Source: an uncultured Paracoccaceae bacterium
GTDB lineage: Bacteria; Pseudomonadota; Alphaproteobacteria; Rhodobacterales; Rhodobacteraceae
DNA: 64,000 nt
Assembly: GCA_937872465.1 (NCBI GenBank)
Contig: CALMSR010000054.1
Location: forward strand, 1 to 64,000
Reading direction: 5' to 3'
Shown here: in pieces, positions 35,200 through 44,276 of the stretch
Numbering within the stretch: position 1 is the stretch's first letter
Layout of the letters: each line of letters starts with the position of its first letter
Notes under the pieces: model-generated
What the model was told of the DNA's origin: nothing
The model's database searches: none
Seen by the model: the letters and a program-made list of their open reading frames with translations, nothing else
Position numbers and translations under genes: made by a program

Positions 35200-36831
35200 A
35201 TGAGCCGCGCGCCGCCAGCGCGGCGTGACCGACAGAAAGTGACCGCCCTGACACAGCTCCGCAACTTCTGGGCCGGCCTCGATTCGCGCCGTCAGCTGAT
35301 CGCGGTGCTGAGCGCGCTGGCGATCGCCGCCGCGATCTTCGGGATCAGCCGTGTGGCCAGCGCGCCCTCCATGGTGCTGCTCTACTCCGGCCTCGATCCG
35401 GTCGCCGCCGGCGAGGTGATCTCGGCGCTGGAGGCCGAGGGCGTGGTCTTCGAGGTCCGCGATTCGGCGATCCTGGTGGAGCGCGCCTCCCGCGACAGGC
35501 TGCGCATGGACCTCGCCGCCAAGGGCCTGCCGGCGGGCGGGCCGGCCGGCTACGAGATCCTCGACACCCTTTCGGGCTTCGGCACCACCAGTCAGATGTT
35601 CGACGCGGCCTATTGGCGGGCCAAGGAGGGCGAGCTCGCGCGCACCATCACCGGCTCGCCGGAGGTGCGCGCGGCGCGGGTGCATCTGGCCAATCCGGTG
35701 TCCCAGCCCTTCTCGCGGGCCGCGACCGGCTCGGCCTCGGTGACGGTGACCATGGCGCGGGGCACGCTCGACGAGGGCCGGGCGCGGGCGATCCGCTACC
35801 TGGTCTCCTCCGCGGTCGCCGGCGTGACGCCCGAGGCGGTCGCGGTCATCGATTCCGCGAGCGGCGTGGTGCTGGCCGGCGCCGACGAGGGCAATGCCCT
35901 GGCCGCGGGGCGCGACCCCGACGACCGCGAGGAGCGGCTTCGCGGCAATATCCAGCGGCTGCTCGAGGCGCGCGTCGGGCCGGGCCGGGCGATCGTGGAG
36001 GTCAATGTCGATGCGGACATGGACAGCCAGACGATCAGCGAGCGGCTGATCGACCCCGACAGCCGGATCGCGATCAGCTCGGAGACCGAGTCTAGCTCCG
36101 AGAACGCCCAGGGCGGCAGCGCCGGGGTGACGGTGGCGAGCAACCTGCCCGACGGCGACGTCCAGGGCGGCGGCAACCAGAGCACGCGGCAGGCGAGCCA
36201 GTCGACCGAGCGGCAGAATTTCGAGGTCTCCGAGACCCGCCGCGAGCGGGTGATCCTGCCCGGCCAGATCCGCCGGATCAGCGTCGCGGTCATGGTCGAC
36301 GGCCTGCTGGAGAAGACTGCGGAGGGCGTGGAGACCTGGGTGCCGCGCCCGGCGGCCGAGATCGAGACGCTGCGCATGCTGGTGCAATCGGCGATCGGCT
36401 TCGACGCCGAGCGCGGCGACACGGTGACGATCGAATCCCTGCAGTTCACCCCGGCGGCGGAGCAGGGCTCGCTGGTGGAGAGCGGCAGCGAGGGCTTCCT
36501 CGATCTGCACGGCGCGCGGCTGGCCCAGGTGGGCGTGCTGGGGATGATCGTGCTCGCACTGATCTTCTTCGTGCTCAGGCCGATGATGGCGCGTCAGGCG
36601 CCGGTCGATCTGGCCGAGCTGACCGGACCGCGCGCCCTCGGTCCCGATCCGGTGCGCGCGATCGCCGGAGACCGCGACCTGACCGGCGAGATCCTCGACC
36701 TGCCGCCGCAGACGCTGACCAAGGTCGACCGGCTGCGCGAGGTCATCACCAGCCGCAGCGAGGAATCCGCCGCCGTGCTGCGCGCCTGGATCGAATCCCC
36801 CGAAGCCCGCAAGGAGCATGCCGGATCATGA
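35200..36831 (+). CDS. fliF: Flagellar MS-ring protein FliF
   Basis: A protein of about 543 residues that forms the membrane MS ring on which the flagellum is built. Domains in order: cytoplasmic N-terminus, transmembrane helix (about 30-50), YscJ-type ring-building motifs, the disordered linker with NQSTRQASQSTERQNFEVSE removed from the membrane, a second transmembrane helix (about 445-465), and the C-terminal FliG-binding tail. No start candidate (ATG 35161, ATG 35200, GTG 35239) has a clear ribosome-binding site. 35239, which gives a Thr-Ala-Leu-Thr-Gln start, is a serious alternative. The stop overlaps fliH by ATGA. Confidence 0.9.
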   Translation: MSRAPPARRDRQKVTALTQLRNFWAGLDSRRQLIAVLSALAIAAAIFGISRVASAPSMVLLYSGLDPVAAGEVISALEAEGVVFEVRDSAILVERASRDRLRMDLAAKGLPAGGPAGYEILDTLSGFGTTSQMFDAAYWRAKEGELARTITGSPEVRAARVHLANPVSQPFSRAATGSASVTVTMARGTLDEGRARAIRYLVSSAVAGVTPEAVAVIDSASGVVLAGADEGNALAAGRDPDDREERLRGNIQRLLEARVGPGRAIVEVNVDADMDSQTISERLIDPDSRIAISSETESSSENAQGGSAGVTVASNLPDGDVQGGGNQSTRQASQSTERQNFEVSETRRERVILPGQIRRISVAVMVDGLLEKTAEGVETWVPRPAAEIETLRMLVQSAIGFDAERGDTVTIESLQFTPAAEQGSLVESGSEGFLDLHGARLAQVGVLGMIVLALIFFVLRPMMARQAPVDLAELTGPRALGPDPVRAIAGDRDLTGEILDLPPQTLTKVDRLREVITSRSEESAAVLRAWIESPEARKEHAGS

Positions 36832-37439
36832 CCGCCTTCCGCCTCCAGACCTTCACCCCGGCCGAGGGCCTGGGCGGCCGCCGGCAGAGCGAGGCCGAGC
36901 GCCGCCTGGAGACGGCGCGGGAGGAAGCCTATCGCGCCGGCTTCGTCGCCGGCCAGGCCGCCGCGACCGAGAGCCATCTCGAAGACGAGACGCGCCTGAC
37001 CGCCGAGCTCGTCGAGGCGATCGGCGACGCCTGCATGACCAACGAGGCGGCGCGGCGCCATGTGACCGAGAGCCTCGCGCCGGTGCTGCGTGCCCTGGCC
37101 ACGGCCATCGCCCCGGCCCTGGCCGATGCCGGGATCTGCGACGAGGTCGCGCGGCTCGCGGCGCGTGCCGTGGCCGCCGCGCCCGAGGCGCGGCCGCGGC
37201 TGCGCTGCGCGCCCGAGCTCGTGGCCCGCGTCGAGGGCCTGCTCGCCGAGCGTGGCATCGCCGCGACGGTCGAGGCCGCCCCGGAGCTCCTGCCGCGCGA
37301 GGCGCGGGTGCTCTGGGACCAGGGCTACGACCGCATCGACCTGGAGGATTGCATCGCGCAGGCGCTGGCCTGCATCGGTGCCCATACCGAGCAGCAGAGC
37401 GAAGAAGAAGCAGACGATGAGCAAATCCGATACGGATGA
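36828..37439 (+). CDS. fliH: FliH-like flagellar assembly protein
   Basis: A 203-residue FliH-like regulator of the flagellar export ATPase. A helical, Glu/Arg-rich N-terminal half (about 20-90) is followed by a V-ATPase E-subunit-like C-terminal domain ending VLWDQGYDRIDLEDCIAQAL. Homology is mainly architectural. Position between fliF and fliN and overlap with both genes make the assignment solid. It overlaps fliN by 23 nt. Confidence 0.75.
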   Translation: MTAFRLQTFTPAEGLGGRRQSEAERRLETAREEAYRAGFVAGQAAATESHLEDETRLTAELVEAIGDACMTNEAARRHVTESLAPVLRALATAIAPALADAGICDEVARLAARAVAAAPEARPRLRCAPELVARVEGLLAERGIAATVEAAPELLPREARVLWDQGYDRIDLEDCIAQALACIGAHTEQQSEEEADDEQIRYG

Positions 37440-37752
37440 CGACGGCCAGCCCGAGGGCGCGGAAGCCCCCGCGGGCGAGAAGCCCGCGCGCCAGCCGGCG
37501 CGCGCCGGTGCCTTTCTCGGCGTGCCGATCGAGGTCACCATCTCGGTGGGCAAGGCGCGGCCGCTGGTCAGCGAGCTGGTCGAGCTGCGCCGGGATTCGG
37601 TGCTGACGCTCGACAGCTCGATCGACGACCCGGTCGAGCTCTATATCGGAGACCGGCTGATCGCGCGGGGCGAGTTGCAGGAGATCGGCGACGATTCCGG
37701 CCGGCTCGGCGTGCGCCTGACGGAAGTGGCCGATTTCTCGAATGAGATCTGA
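37417..37752 (+). CDS. fliN: Flagellar motor switch protein FliN
   Basis: A 111-residue FliN, single SpoA domain (about 38-105) after an acidic, disordered N-terminus. The domain has FLGVPIEVTISVGKARPLVS and VELYIGDRLIARGELQEIG. It forms the lower C-ring and takes part in direction switching and export docking. The ATG at 37417 lies within fliH and the stop overlaps the fliP start, so translation is probably coupled. Confidence 0.93.
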   Translation: MSKSDTDDDGQPEGAEAPAGEKPARQPARAGAFLGVPIEVTISVGKARPLVSELVELRRDSVLTLDSSIDDPVELYIGDRLIARGELQEIGDDSGRLGVRLTEVADFSNEI

Positions 37753-38491
37753 TCGCCCGGCGGTCCGCGCGGCGCTTGCCCTCGCGCTGGCCGTCGTCCT
37801 CGTGCTGCTCGCGCATGGCGCGCAGGCGCAGAACGTCAGCATCGACTTCGGCGAGGGCCAGTCGATCAGCCTGCGCACGGTGCAGCTCTTCATCCTGCTC
37901 ACCCTCCTGAGCCTCGCGCCCGGCCTCGCGATCATGGTCACCTGCTTTCCATTCATGGTCACGGTGCTCTCGATCCTGCGCCAGGCCATCGGCGTGCAGC
38001 AGGCGCCGCCCAACATGATGATCGTGAGCCTCGCGCTCTTTCTCACCTGGTTCGTGATGGAGCCGGTCTTCACCGAGGCCTGGAGCGACGGCGTCGCACC
38101 GATGATCGCCGGCGAGCTCGATCCCGAGGCGGCCTTCGCGCCGACCATGGCGCCTTTCCGCGTCTTCATGGAGGGCCGCGTCGACCCCGACACCATCGCC
38201 GAGCTGACCGAGGCGCGGGCGCGCCCGGACGAGGCGGCCGGGCCGGTGCCGCTGTCGATCCTGGTGCCGTCCTTCCTGCTCAGCGAGATCCAGCGCGGGT
38301 TCGAGGTCGGCTTCCTGATCTTCCTGCCGTTCCTCGTCATCGACCTGGTGATCGCGGCGATCCTGATGTCCATGGGCATGATGATGGTGCCGCCCGCCGT
38401 CGTCTCGCTGCCCTTCAAACTCGCCTTCTTCGTGATCGCGGACGGCTGGAGCCTCCTGGCGGGCGCGATGGTCCGGAGCTACGCACAATGA
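37742..38491 (+). CDS. fliP: Flagellar type III export protein FliP
   Basis: A 249-residue core component of the flagellar export gate. It has a cleavable signal peptide ending AHGAQAQ and four transmembrane helices. Typical FliP motifs are LLSLAPGLAIMVTCF and LVPSFLLSEIQRGFEVGFLI, with MGMMMVPPAVVSLPFKL in the third-fourth helix region. FliQ and FliR are not in this window. Overlaps: 11 nt with fliN and 4 nt with fliG. Confidence 0.95.
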   Translation: MRSDRPAVRAALALALAVVLVLLAHGAQAQNVSIDFGEGQSISLRTVQLFILLTLLSLAPGLAIMVTCFPFMVTVLSILRQAIGVQQAPPNMMIVSLALFLTWFVMEPVFTEAWSDGVAPMIAGELDPEAAFAPTMAPFRVFMEGRVDPDTIAELTEARARPDEAAGPVPLSILVPSFLLSEIQRGFEVGFLIFLPFLVIDLVIAAILMSMGMMMVPPAVVSLPFKLAFFVIADGWSLLAGAMVRSYAQ

Positions 38492-39564
38492 CCGAGACAG
38501 CCCTCGTTCCCAGCGGCGGGCGTCACGCCGGCGCCCGCCCGCCCGCGATCCGGGCCGAGCTGATGCCGCCGCCGATCCAGAAGGCGGCAATGATCCTGAC
38601 GGCGATCGGCCCGGAACTCGCGGCGGGATTCCTGCGCGACCTGGGCGAGGCCGACATGGAGCGCTTCGCCCGGGCGATCGGCAACATGGGCAAGATCAAC
38701 CAGGACATCCTCGACGCGGTGATCATGGAGTTCCTCGACCTGCTCACCACCGGCCCGGAGGTCGCCGGCGGCGAGAAGGCGGCGCGCAAGCTGCTCGCCG
38801 CGGTGCTCGACGACGACGAGGAGATCGACCGCCTGGTCGCCGGGCGCCGGCGCAGCGAGATCCGCCCCGTCTGGGAGCGCATGAACGATTCCCCGGTCAC
38901 GGCGCTGGCGAGCTTCATCCAGGGCGAGCATCCCCAGACCGCGGCGGTGATCGTGAGCGAGATGCGCCCGGAGGTCGCGGCCAGCGTGCTCGAACGGCTG
39001 GACCGGAGCTTCGCCCAGTCGATCGTGCTGCGGCTCTCGCGGGTGCCGACGCTCGACGCCCCGGTGCTCGCCAGCATCCAGAACGCCATCGAGCGCGACT
39101 TCCTCTCGGTGCTTCAGCGCAACCTCTCCAAGCGCCGGCCGGCCGACCTGATCGCCGGGCTGATGAACAACATCTCCACCGAGGTCCGCGAGGGCTTCAT
39201 GGGCTTCCTCGAAGCGGAGGATTCCTCGCTCGCGCTCGACGTGCAGCGCACGATGTTCACCTTCGAGGACATCTCGCTGCGCCTGCATGGCCGCGACATC
39301 GCCGGCGTGCTGCGCGACATCCCCGAGGAGGATCTGCTCAAGGCGCTCAAGCTCGGCGAACTCCAGGGCAGCGCCACGGTGGCCTTCGTGCTCGAGAACC
39401 TGCCGCGCCGCCTCTCCGAGCGCTACGTGGAGGAGCTGGCGGCATTGGAGGACGTCACCCGCAAGGAGGGCGAGGCGGCGCAGATCGAGATCACCAAGGC
39501 GATCCAGGCCCAGGCCAAGGACGGCACGATCCGGCTCATCGAGAAGGACACCGGCCTCGGCTGA
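38488..39564 (+). CDS. fliG: Flagellar motor switch protein FliG
   Basis: A 358-residue rotor protein linking the MS ring to the C-ring and contacting the stator. N-terminal FliF-binding, middle EHPQTAAVIVSEMRPEVAAS (EHPQ motif) and C-terminal torque domain (LAALEDVTRKEGEAA region) are all present. It has an N-terminal extension of about 25 residues. It starts inside the fliP stop (ATGA) and is the last gene of the rightward flagellar operon. Confidence 0.95.
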   Translation: MTETALVPSGGRHAGARPPAIRAELMPPPIQKAAMILTAIGPELAAGFLRDLGEADMERFARAIGNMGKINQDILDAVIMEFLDLLTTGPEVAGGEKAARKLLAAVLDDDEEIDRLVAGRRRSEIRPVWERMNDSPVTALASFIQGEHPQTAAVIVSEMRPEVAASVLERLDRSFAQSIVLRLSRVPTLDAPVLASIQNAIERDFLSVLQRNLSKRRPADLIAGLMNNISTEVREGFMGFLEAEDSSLALDVQRTMFTFEDISLRLHGRDIAGVLRDIPEEDLLKALKLGELQGSATVAFVLENLPRRLSERYVEELAALEDVTRKEGEAAQIEITKAIQAQAKDGTIRLIEKDTGLG

Positions 39565-39724
39565 TCCCGCGCCGGGCCGGCCGCCGTGCCGCCCGTCCGG
39601 ATCTTCCTGGAGGCATCGGCCGGCACCCCCGTCCCGCCGCCTCCGCGAGCGGCGCCCGCCCGGCGGTTTGCATCCGGTCCCGTCCCGGTTTAGGGGATGG
39701 CGGAACTTCACCCCGGAGACCCGG
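39565..39724. other. Intergenic region between fliG and ftsY
   Basis: A 160-bp GC-rich gap with no gene. A GCGGAACTTCACCCC stretch lies about 20 nt before the ftsY start. No hairpin with a U-run is visible after fliG. Confidence 0.3.
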
Positions 39725-40750
39725 ATGGCGTTTTTCCAGAAGCTGAAGGACCGGCTGTTCAAGTCCTCCTCGAAGCTCGACGAGGGGCTCGACGCGATCC
39801 TCGAGCCTGCCGCGGAGCCCGCTGCCGAGCCCGCGGCCGCGCCGGCGTCCCCGCAGCCCGCCGCACCGGCCGAGGCCGGTGCGCGACGGCTCGGCGGCCT
39901 CTTCGCCGCGCCGAAGGGGCGGGTTCTCGACGATGCGATGCTCGAGAGCCTCGAGGAACTGCTGATCGCCTCCGACATGGGCGTGGAGACCTCGCTCAAG
40001 GTCACGGCGGGTCTGGCGGAGGGGCGGCTCGGGCGGCGGGTCGAGGCGCAGGAGATCAAGGAGGCGCTGGCGGCCGAGATCACCGCGATCCTCGAGCCGG
40101 TGGCCCGGCCGATGCCGCTGACCGCCCGCCGGCCGCAGGTGGTGCTGGTGGTGGGGGTGAACGGCTCGGGCAAGACCACCACGATCGGCAAGCTCGCGAG
40201 CCAGCTCCGCGCCGCCGGCAAGTCGGTGATGATCGCGGCGGGCGACACTTTCCGCGCCGCCGCGGTGGAGCAGCTGCAGATCTGGGGCGAGCGGGCCGGG
40301 GTGCCGGTGATGACGGCGCAGCAGGGATCGGACCCGGCCAGCCTCGCCTTCGAGGCGATGGCGCGCGCCGAGGCCGAGGGCGCGGATCTGCTGCTGGTCG
40401 ATACCGCGGGCCGGCTGCAGAACCGCGAGGATCTGATGGCAGAGCTCGCCAAGATCGTGCGGGTGATCCGCAAGCGCGATCTCGAGGCGCCGCACAACAC
40501 GCTCCTGGTACTCGATGCGACCACCGGGCAGAACGCGCTCAATCAGGTCGAGATCTTCCGCAAGATCGCCGATGTGACCGGCCTCGTGATGACCAAGCTC
40601 GACGGCACCGCCAAGGGCGGCGTGCTGGTGGCGCTGGCCGACCGCTTCGGGCTGCCGATCCATGCCATTGGCGTCGGCGAGGCGATCGACGACCTGTCGC
40701 CCTTCGATCCGGAGGAATTCGCGCGGGCGCTGACCGGGCTGGAGGGGTGA
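39725..40750 (+). CDS. ftsY: Signal recognition particle receptor FtsY
   Basis: A 341-residue SRP GTPase that receives ribosome-SRP complexes at the inner membrane. A short acidic, Pro/Ala-rich A domain precedes the N and G domains. G motifs: VGVNGSGKTTTIGKLASQL (G1), LLVDTAGRLQNREDLM (G3), MTKLDGTAKGGVLVAL (G4) and GVGEAIDDLSPFDPEEF (G5). The stop overlaps the next gene (GTGA). Confidence 0.97.
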   Translation: MAFFQKLKDRLFKSSSKLDEGLDAILEPAAEPAAEPAAAPASPQPAAPAEAGARRLGGLFAAPKGRVLDDAMLESLEELLIASDMGVETSLKVTAGLAEGRLGRRVEAQEIKEALAAEITAILEPVARPMPLTARRPQVVLVVGVNGSGKTTTIGKLASQLRAAGKSVMIAAGDTFRAAAVEQLQIWGERAGVPVMTAQQGSDPASLAFEAMARAEAEGADLLLVDTAGRLQNREDLMAELAKIVRVIRKRDLEAPHNTLLVLDATTGQNALNQVEIFRKIADVTGLVMTKLDGTAKGGVLVALADRFGLPIHAIGVGEAIDDLSPFDPEEFARALTGLEG

Positions 40751-41646
40751 CGGGCTGGGTCGATGCGATCTCCGGCACCCCCGAAGGCCATGTCGTCGCC
40801 ATGGGGCTCGCCCTGCTCGCCGCCGTCAGCCACGCGGTCTTCGGCGCGCTGCAGAAGGGCCGGCACGATCCCTGGCTGAGCCGCGGCGCGATCGACATCA
40901 GCTATGGGCTGATGGCCCTGCCGGTGGCGCTCTTCGTGGTGCCCTGGCCGCAGGGCGAGGCCTGGGCGATCCTGGCCGGGGCGGAGGTGATCCACCTGGG
41001 CTACAAGCTCGCCCAGGCCAGTGCCTACAGCCGCGGCGATTTCACCGTCGTCTATCCGATCGTGCGGGGCACCGGGCCGCTGGTGACGGTCGCCGCCGCC
41101 GGCCTCCTCTTCGGCGAGCGCTATTCGGGCGTGCAATGGGGCGGGGTGATGCTGCTGTCCGGGGCGATCTTCGCGCTTGCGCTGGTCAATCTCGCACGCC
41201 CGGGGCGCGATCGGGCGCCGCCGGTCGGGACGCTCGGCTGGGCGCTGCTGACCGGGGTCTTCGTCGCGGCCTATACCACCTACGACGCCTTCGGGATCCG
41301 GGCGACGCCGGATCCCTTCACCTTTCTCGCCTGGTTCTTCATGATCGACGGGCTGGTGTTTCCCTGGATCGCGCTCTGGCGCTACCGGCGCATGCTGGCG
41401 CCGCCCGAGCCCTTGCCCCTGATGCTGCGCGGGGTGACGGGCGGGCTGGTGGCCTTCGTGAGCTTCGGGGGGGTGATGCTCGCGACCCGCATCGACAGGG
41501 TGGGGCAGGCGGCGGTGCTGCGGGAGACCTCGGTGGTCTTCGCGGCGCTGATCGGCTGGGCCTTTCTCGGCGAACGGGTGGGAATGCGGCGGGCTTCCCT
41601 CGCGGTTCTGATCGCGCTCGGCGCGGTTGTGGTGGAATTCGGCTGA
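40747..41646 (+). CDS. EamA-family (DMT) transporter
   Basis: A 299-residue membrane protein with two EamA repeats and about ten hydrophobic segments: SRGDFTVVYPIVRGTGPLVT in the first repeat and RETSVVFAALIGWAFLGERV in the second. The substrate is unknown. The GTG at 40747 overlaps the ftsY stop; the ATG at 40801 is possible but loses the first helix. Translational coupling to ftsY is likely. It is followed 10 nt later by yciB. Confidence 0.85.
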   Translation: MTGWVDAISGTPEGHVVAMGLALLAAVSHAVFGALQKGRHDPWLSRGAIDISYGLMALPVALFVVPWPQGEAWAILAGAEVIHLGYKLAQASAYSRGDFTVVYPIVRGTGPLVTVAAAGLLFGERYSGVQWGGVMLLSGAIFALALVNLARPGRDRAPPVGTLGWALLTGVFVAAYTTYDAFGIRATPDPFTFLAWFFMIDGLVFPWIALWRYRRMLAPPEPLPLMLRGVTGGLVAFVSFGGVMLATRIDRVGQAAVLRETSVVFAALIGWAFLGERVGMRRASLAVLIALGAVVVEFG

Positions 41647-41656
41647 GGCCGGGATT

Positions 41657-42283
41657 ATGTCGGGCGCCATGTCGGGAAAGACGATTCATCCGCTGCTGAA
41701 ACTGGTGCTCGAGGTCGGGCCGATCGCGGTGTTCTTCCTCGCCTATCGGCTGGCGCCGGTGGCCGAGGGGCTGCCGCTCGAGGAGCGGCAGCTCGAGCAG
41801 ATCCTCTTCTCGACCATGGTGTTCATTCCCACGATCCTCGTGGCGCTCGCGGCGAGCTGGCTCTTGACCCGGCACCTGCCGAAGATGGCGGTGATCACCG
41901 CGGTGGTGGTGGTGATCTTCGGCGGGCTGACGCTGATCCTGCGCGACGACACCTTCGTGAAGATGAAGCCGACGATCCTCTATTGCCTCTTCGCCGGAAT
42001 CCTCGGCTTCGGGCTGCTGCGCGGGCAGAGCTATCTGAAGTATCTCATGGACGAGCTGATCCCGATGCGGGACGAGGGATGGATGAAGTTCACCATCCGC
42101 TTCGTGGTCTTCTATGTCGCGCTCGCGGCGCTCAACGAACTGGTCTGGCGGGTCTACGGCACCGATGCCTGGGTCAATTTCCGCACCTTCGTGCTGCCGC
42201 TCGCGAATTTCGGCTTCGTCATGGCGCAGGTGCCGCTCTTTCAGCGCTACGCCGTGTCGGATGGGCCGAAATCGGGCGCGTGA
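41657..42283 (+). CDS. yciB: Inner membrane septation protein (YciB/IspZ family)
   Basis: A 208-residue membrane protein with five predicted helices. Motifs: PLLKLVLEVGPIAVFFLAYR at the N-terminus, KMKPTILYCLFAGILGFGL and LNELVWRVYGTDAWVNFRTF. The family is implicated in cell-envelope integrity and division. Two in-frame ATGs (41657, 41669) are possible. It forms an operon with ftsY and the EamA gene. Confidence 0.88.
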   Translation: MSGAMSGKTIHPLLKLVLEVGPIAVFFLAYRLAPVAEGLPLEERQLEQILFSTMVFIPTILVALAASWLLTRHLPKMAVITAVVVVIFGGLTLILRDDTFVKMKPTILYCLFAGILGFGLLRGQSYLKYLMDELIPMRDEGWMKFTIRFVVFYVALAALNELVWRVYGTDAWVNFRTFVLPLANFGFVMAQVPLFQRYAVSDGPKSGA

Positions 42284-42530
42284 CGGGCCGGCCGGGGGCT
42301 GTCCCCATGAGGACGCGACGCAAGCAGCTGAAATTACAGAGAAAATGTGTTAACGGAAATCTGCGCGCCGGAGACGGTGGACGCGCGCGGTCTTGTCGCC
42401 TGCCGGAGTCGCGGCGAAGCCCTGCGGTGGAGCCTTCGGCAGGGGTCGCGCCCCGCGGAGCAATCTCGCCACGGATTTGGCAGGCAAACCAGCGTCCCTC
42501 GCCGTCGACTCCTGTTCCTGCCCCGGCCAG
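42284..42530. other. Intergenic region upstream of repeat copy A
   Basis: No gene is seen. It contains an AT-rich patch near 42328-42358 (AAATTACAGAG then GTGTTAACGG) that could be a promoter. The rest is GC-rich. Confidence 0.3.
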
Positions 42531-42770
42531 GGTGTCCCCGGCCCGATCGACCCGTGGCGATCGGGCCGCGCCGGCCCTGCCGGGGGCCGACACGGCCCGA
42601 TCCTCAACCGATGGGGATGCTTCCGCCTCCCTCGCCCTGCGGCGCGCGCCTCCGGGCGACCGGACCGGGCGAGGCGCCACCGGCGCCTCGCCTTTCCGGT
42701 CCGGGGGCATGTCGAGCGGGCCGCGCGGGGCGCGGCTTCTTCCCTGTCCCGGGAGTCGGCCTCGGGTCGC
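42531..42770 (+). repeat. Hairpin-rich intergenic repeat, copy A
   Basis: About 240 bp of a dispersed repeat with close inverted counterpart at 49370-49635 and a partial one near 52057. Two stem-loops: CCCGATCG (42542-42549) with CGATCGGG (42558-42565); and a nested pair with outer arms 42660-42666 and 42698-42704 and a perfect 10-bp inner stem 42669-42678 with 42682-42691 (ACC loop). Apparent open frames in it are not conserved as proteins. Confidence 0.75.
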
Positions 42771-42808
42771 AGGATCTGTCAGTCGGAAGCAGTCACCCGG
42801 CTGTCGCA

Positions 42809-43351
42809 TCACTCCGCGTCGGCGATCGCCGGGCGGAGGCGTCTCTCGACGATGTCGCGGGTGAGCGGGCCGGGGTGGCGCAGCAGGATGGTGCCGTCGG
42901 GGGCGATGACGAAGGTCTCGGGCACGCCGTAGATGCCCCAGTCGAGCCCGGTGCGGCCGCTGCGATCCGTGCCGATGGCGGCGAAGGGATCGCCGAGCTC
43001 GGCGAGAAAGGCGCGCGCATTCGCCGGGTCGTCCTTGTAGTTCACGCCGACGACCGTCTGGCCCTCCGCCGCGAGCTCCTCGAGCACGGGATGCTCGGCG
43101 CGGCAGGGCCCGCACCAGCTCGCCCAGAAATTGACGAGCTTCACGCCGGGCGCGCGCAGGTCGGCGTCCGTGGGCGCGGGATCGTCGCGCAGGGCGGTGG
43201 TGGCCGCGAGCGAGGGCGCCGGGCGGCCGATCAGCGCGGAGGGCAGTTCGTCGGGATTCTCGCGGGTGAGCGCGAACCAGGCGAGGCCCGCGAAGACGGC
43301 GAAGAGCAGCGGCGGCAGCAACATCAGGAGGTTGAAGCTAGGCCTTGCCAT
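42809..43351 (-). CDS. ccmG: Thiol:disulfide interchange protein CcmG (DsbE)
   Basis: A 180-residue periplasmic thioredoxin-like protein with an N-terminal membrane anchor. It reduces apocytochrome c before heme attachment. Active-site WCGPC has Cys80 and Cys83 in LVNFWASWCGPCRAEHP; the cis-proline is in YGVPETFVIAPDG. The start overlaps ccmD by 14 nt, and the order ccmA-B-C-D-G is the classical one. Confidence 0.95.
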   Translation of the reverse strand: MARPSFNLLMLLPPLLFAVFAGLAWFALTRENPDELPSALIGRPAPSLAATTALRDDPAPTDADLRAPGVKLVNFWASWCGPCRAEHPVLEELAAEGQTVVGVNYKDDPANARAFLAELGDPFAAIGTDRSGRTGLDWGIYGVPETFVIAPDGTILLRHPGPLTRDIVERRLRPAIADAE

Positions 43352-43508
43352 GGGACCTCCGCTTGGCCTGCGCCTCGATGCGGGCGAGCGCGCGCTTCAC
43401 CCGCGCCGCGCGGCGCAGCGAGACGAGGATCAGGAGCGCCAGCAGCAGGAGCGTGACGCCATAGGCGCCGAGCACGGTTCCGGCGTAGCGGTCGAGATCG
43501 GGCATCAT
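43338..43508 (-). CDS. ccmD: Heme exporter protein CcmD
   Basis: A 56-residue single-pass membrane protein. The transmembrane segment GAYGVTLLLLALLILVSLRR is followed by a basic cytoplasmic tail. CcmD completes the CcmABCD complex, releasing holo-CcmE. Start: two adjacent ATGs (43508, 43505). It overlaps ccmC at its start and ccmG at its end. Confidence 0.9.
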   Translation of the reverse strand: MMPDLDRYAGTVLGAYGVTLLLLALLILVSLRRAARVKRALARIEAQAKRRSHGKA

Positions 43509-44233
43509 GCGCGCGCCTCGACCTCCTGGAGGGCCCGGAGCCGCCGGGCGCGGATCTCGGTGCGGGTCCTGAGCAGCACGAGGCTCAGGAAGAGCAGCAC
43601 GAAGCCGGCGATGGAGACGAGGAGCGGCCAGTAGAAGGCGTTGTCGACGTTCTCGGTGCGGTCGAGCGAGAGCGACGGACCCTGATGCAGCCCCTGGCTC
43701 CAGAAGAAGACGGCGTAGCGCGACAGGAGCGCGAAGACCGATCCCACGAGGCAGAGCACGGAGGTGAGATCGGCGGCCTTGTCGGGCTCGTCGACCGCCT
43801 CCCAGAGGGCTATGTAGCCGAGGTAGAAGACGAAGAGGATGAAGAAGGAGGTCAGCCGCGGATCCCAGGCCCACCAGGTGCCCCACATCGGCTGGCCCCA
43901 GATCGCGCCGGTCAGGAGCGCGATCACCGTCATGGTGGCCCCGACCGGGGCGGCGGCGCGCGCGGCGAGTGCCGAGACGTGGTGCCGGCGCACCAGCCAG
44001 ATGAGCGAGGTCACCAGCATCATCAGCCAGGCGTTGATCGCCATCAGCGCGGCGGGCACGTGGATGAAGAGGATCTTGACCGTCGCGCCCTGCTGGTAAT
44101 CGTCGGGCGCGATGAAGAAGCCCCAGCCGAGGCCGATGGCGAGGCAGGCCGCGGTGAGCGCCCAGAGCACCGGCAGCACCCTGCCGGAGACGCGCATGAA
44201 CTCGGCCGGGTTGGCGTATCTCCAGAGCGACAT
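43505..44233 (-). CDS. ccmC: Heme transporter/handling protein CcmC
   Basis: A 242-residue membrane protein with six predicted helices. The tryptophan-rich heme-handling motif is present as MWGTWWAWDPRLTS, with conserved histidines in IHVPAALMAIN and the loop before LYR/LSRYAVFFWSQGLHQ. It loads heme onto CcmE. Part of the leftward ccm operon. Confidence 0.96.
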   Translation of the reverse strand: MSLWRYANPAEFMRVSGRVLPVLWALTAACLAIGLGWGFFIAPDDYQQGATVKILFIHVPAALMAINAWLMMLVTSLIWLVRRHHVSALAARAAAPVGATMTVIALLTGAIWGQPMWGTWWAWDPRLTSFFILFVFYLGYIALWEAVDEPDKAADLTSVLCLVGSVFALLSRYAVFFWSQGLHQGPSLSLDRTENVDNAFYWPLLVSIAGFVLLFLSLVLLRTRTEIRARRLRALQEVEARA

Positions 44234-44276
44234 GGGCGGTATCTAGTCCCGGCGGCGGCGGCGATTCAAGGGAGGG

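Noticed and set aside
42347..43456. Long plus-strand frames across the 42.3-43.4 kb gap
   Set aside because: They pass through the intergenic repeat and then the antisense of ccmG. The part inside the repeat matches copy B at DNA level in hairpins, not as conserved protein.
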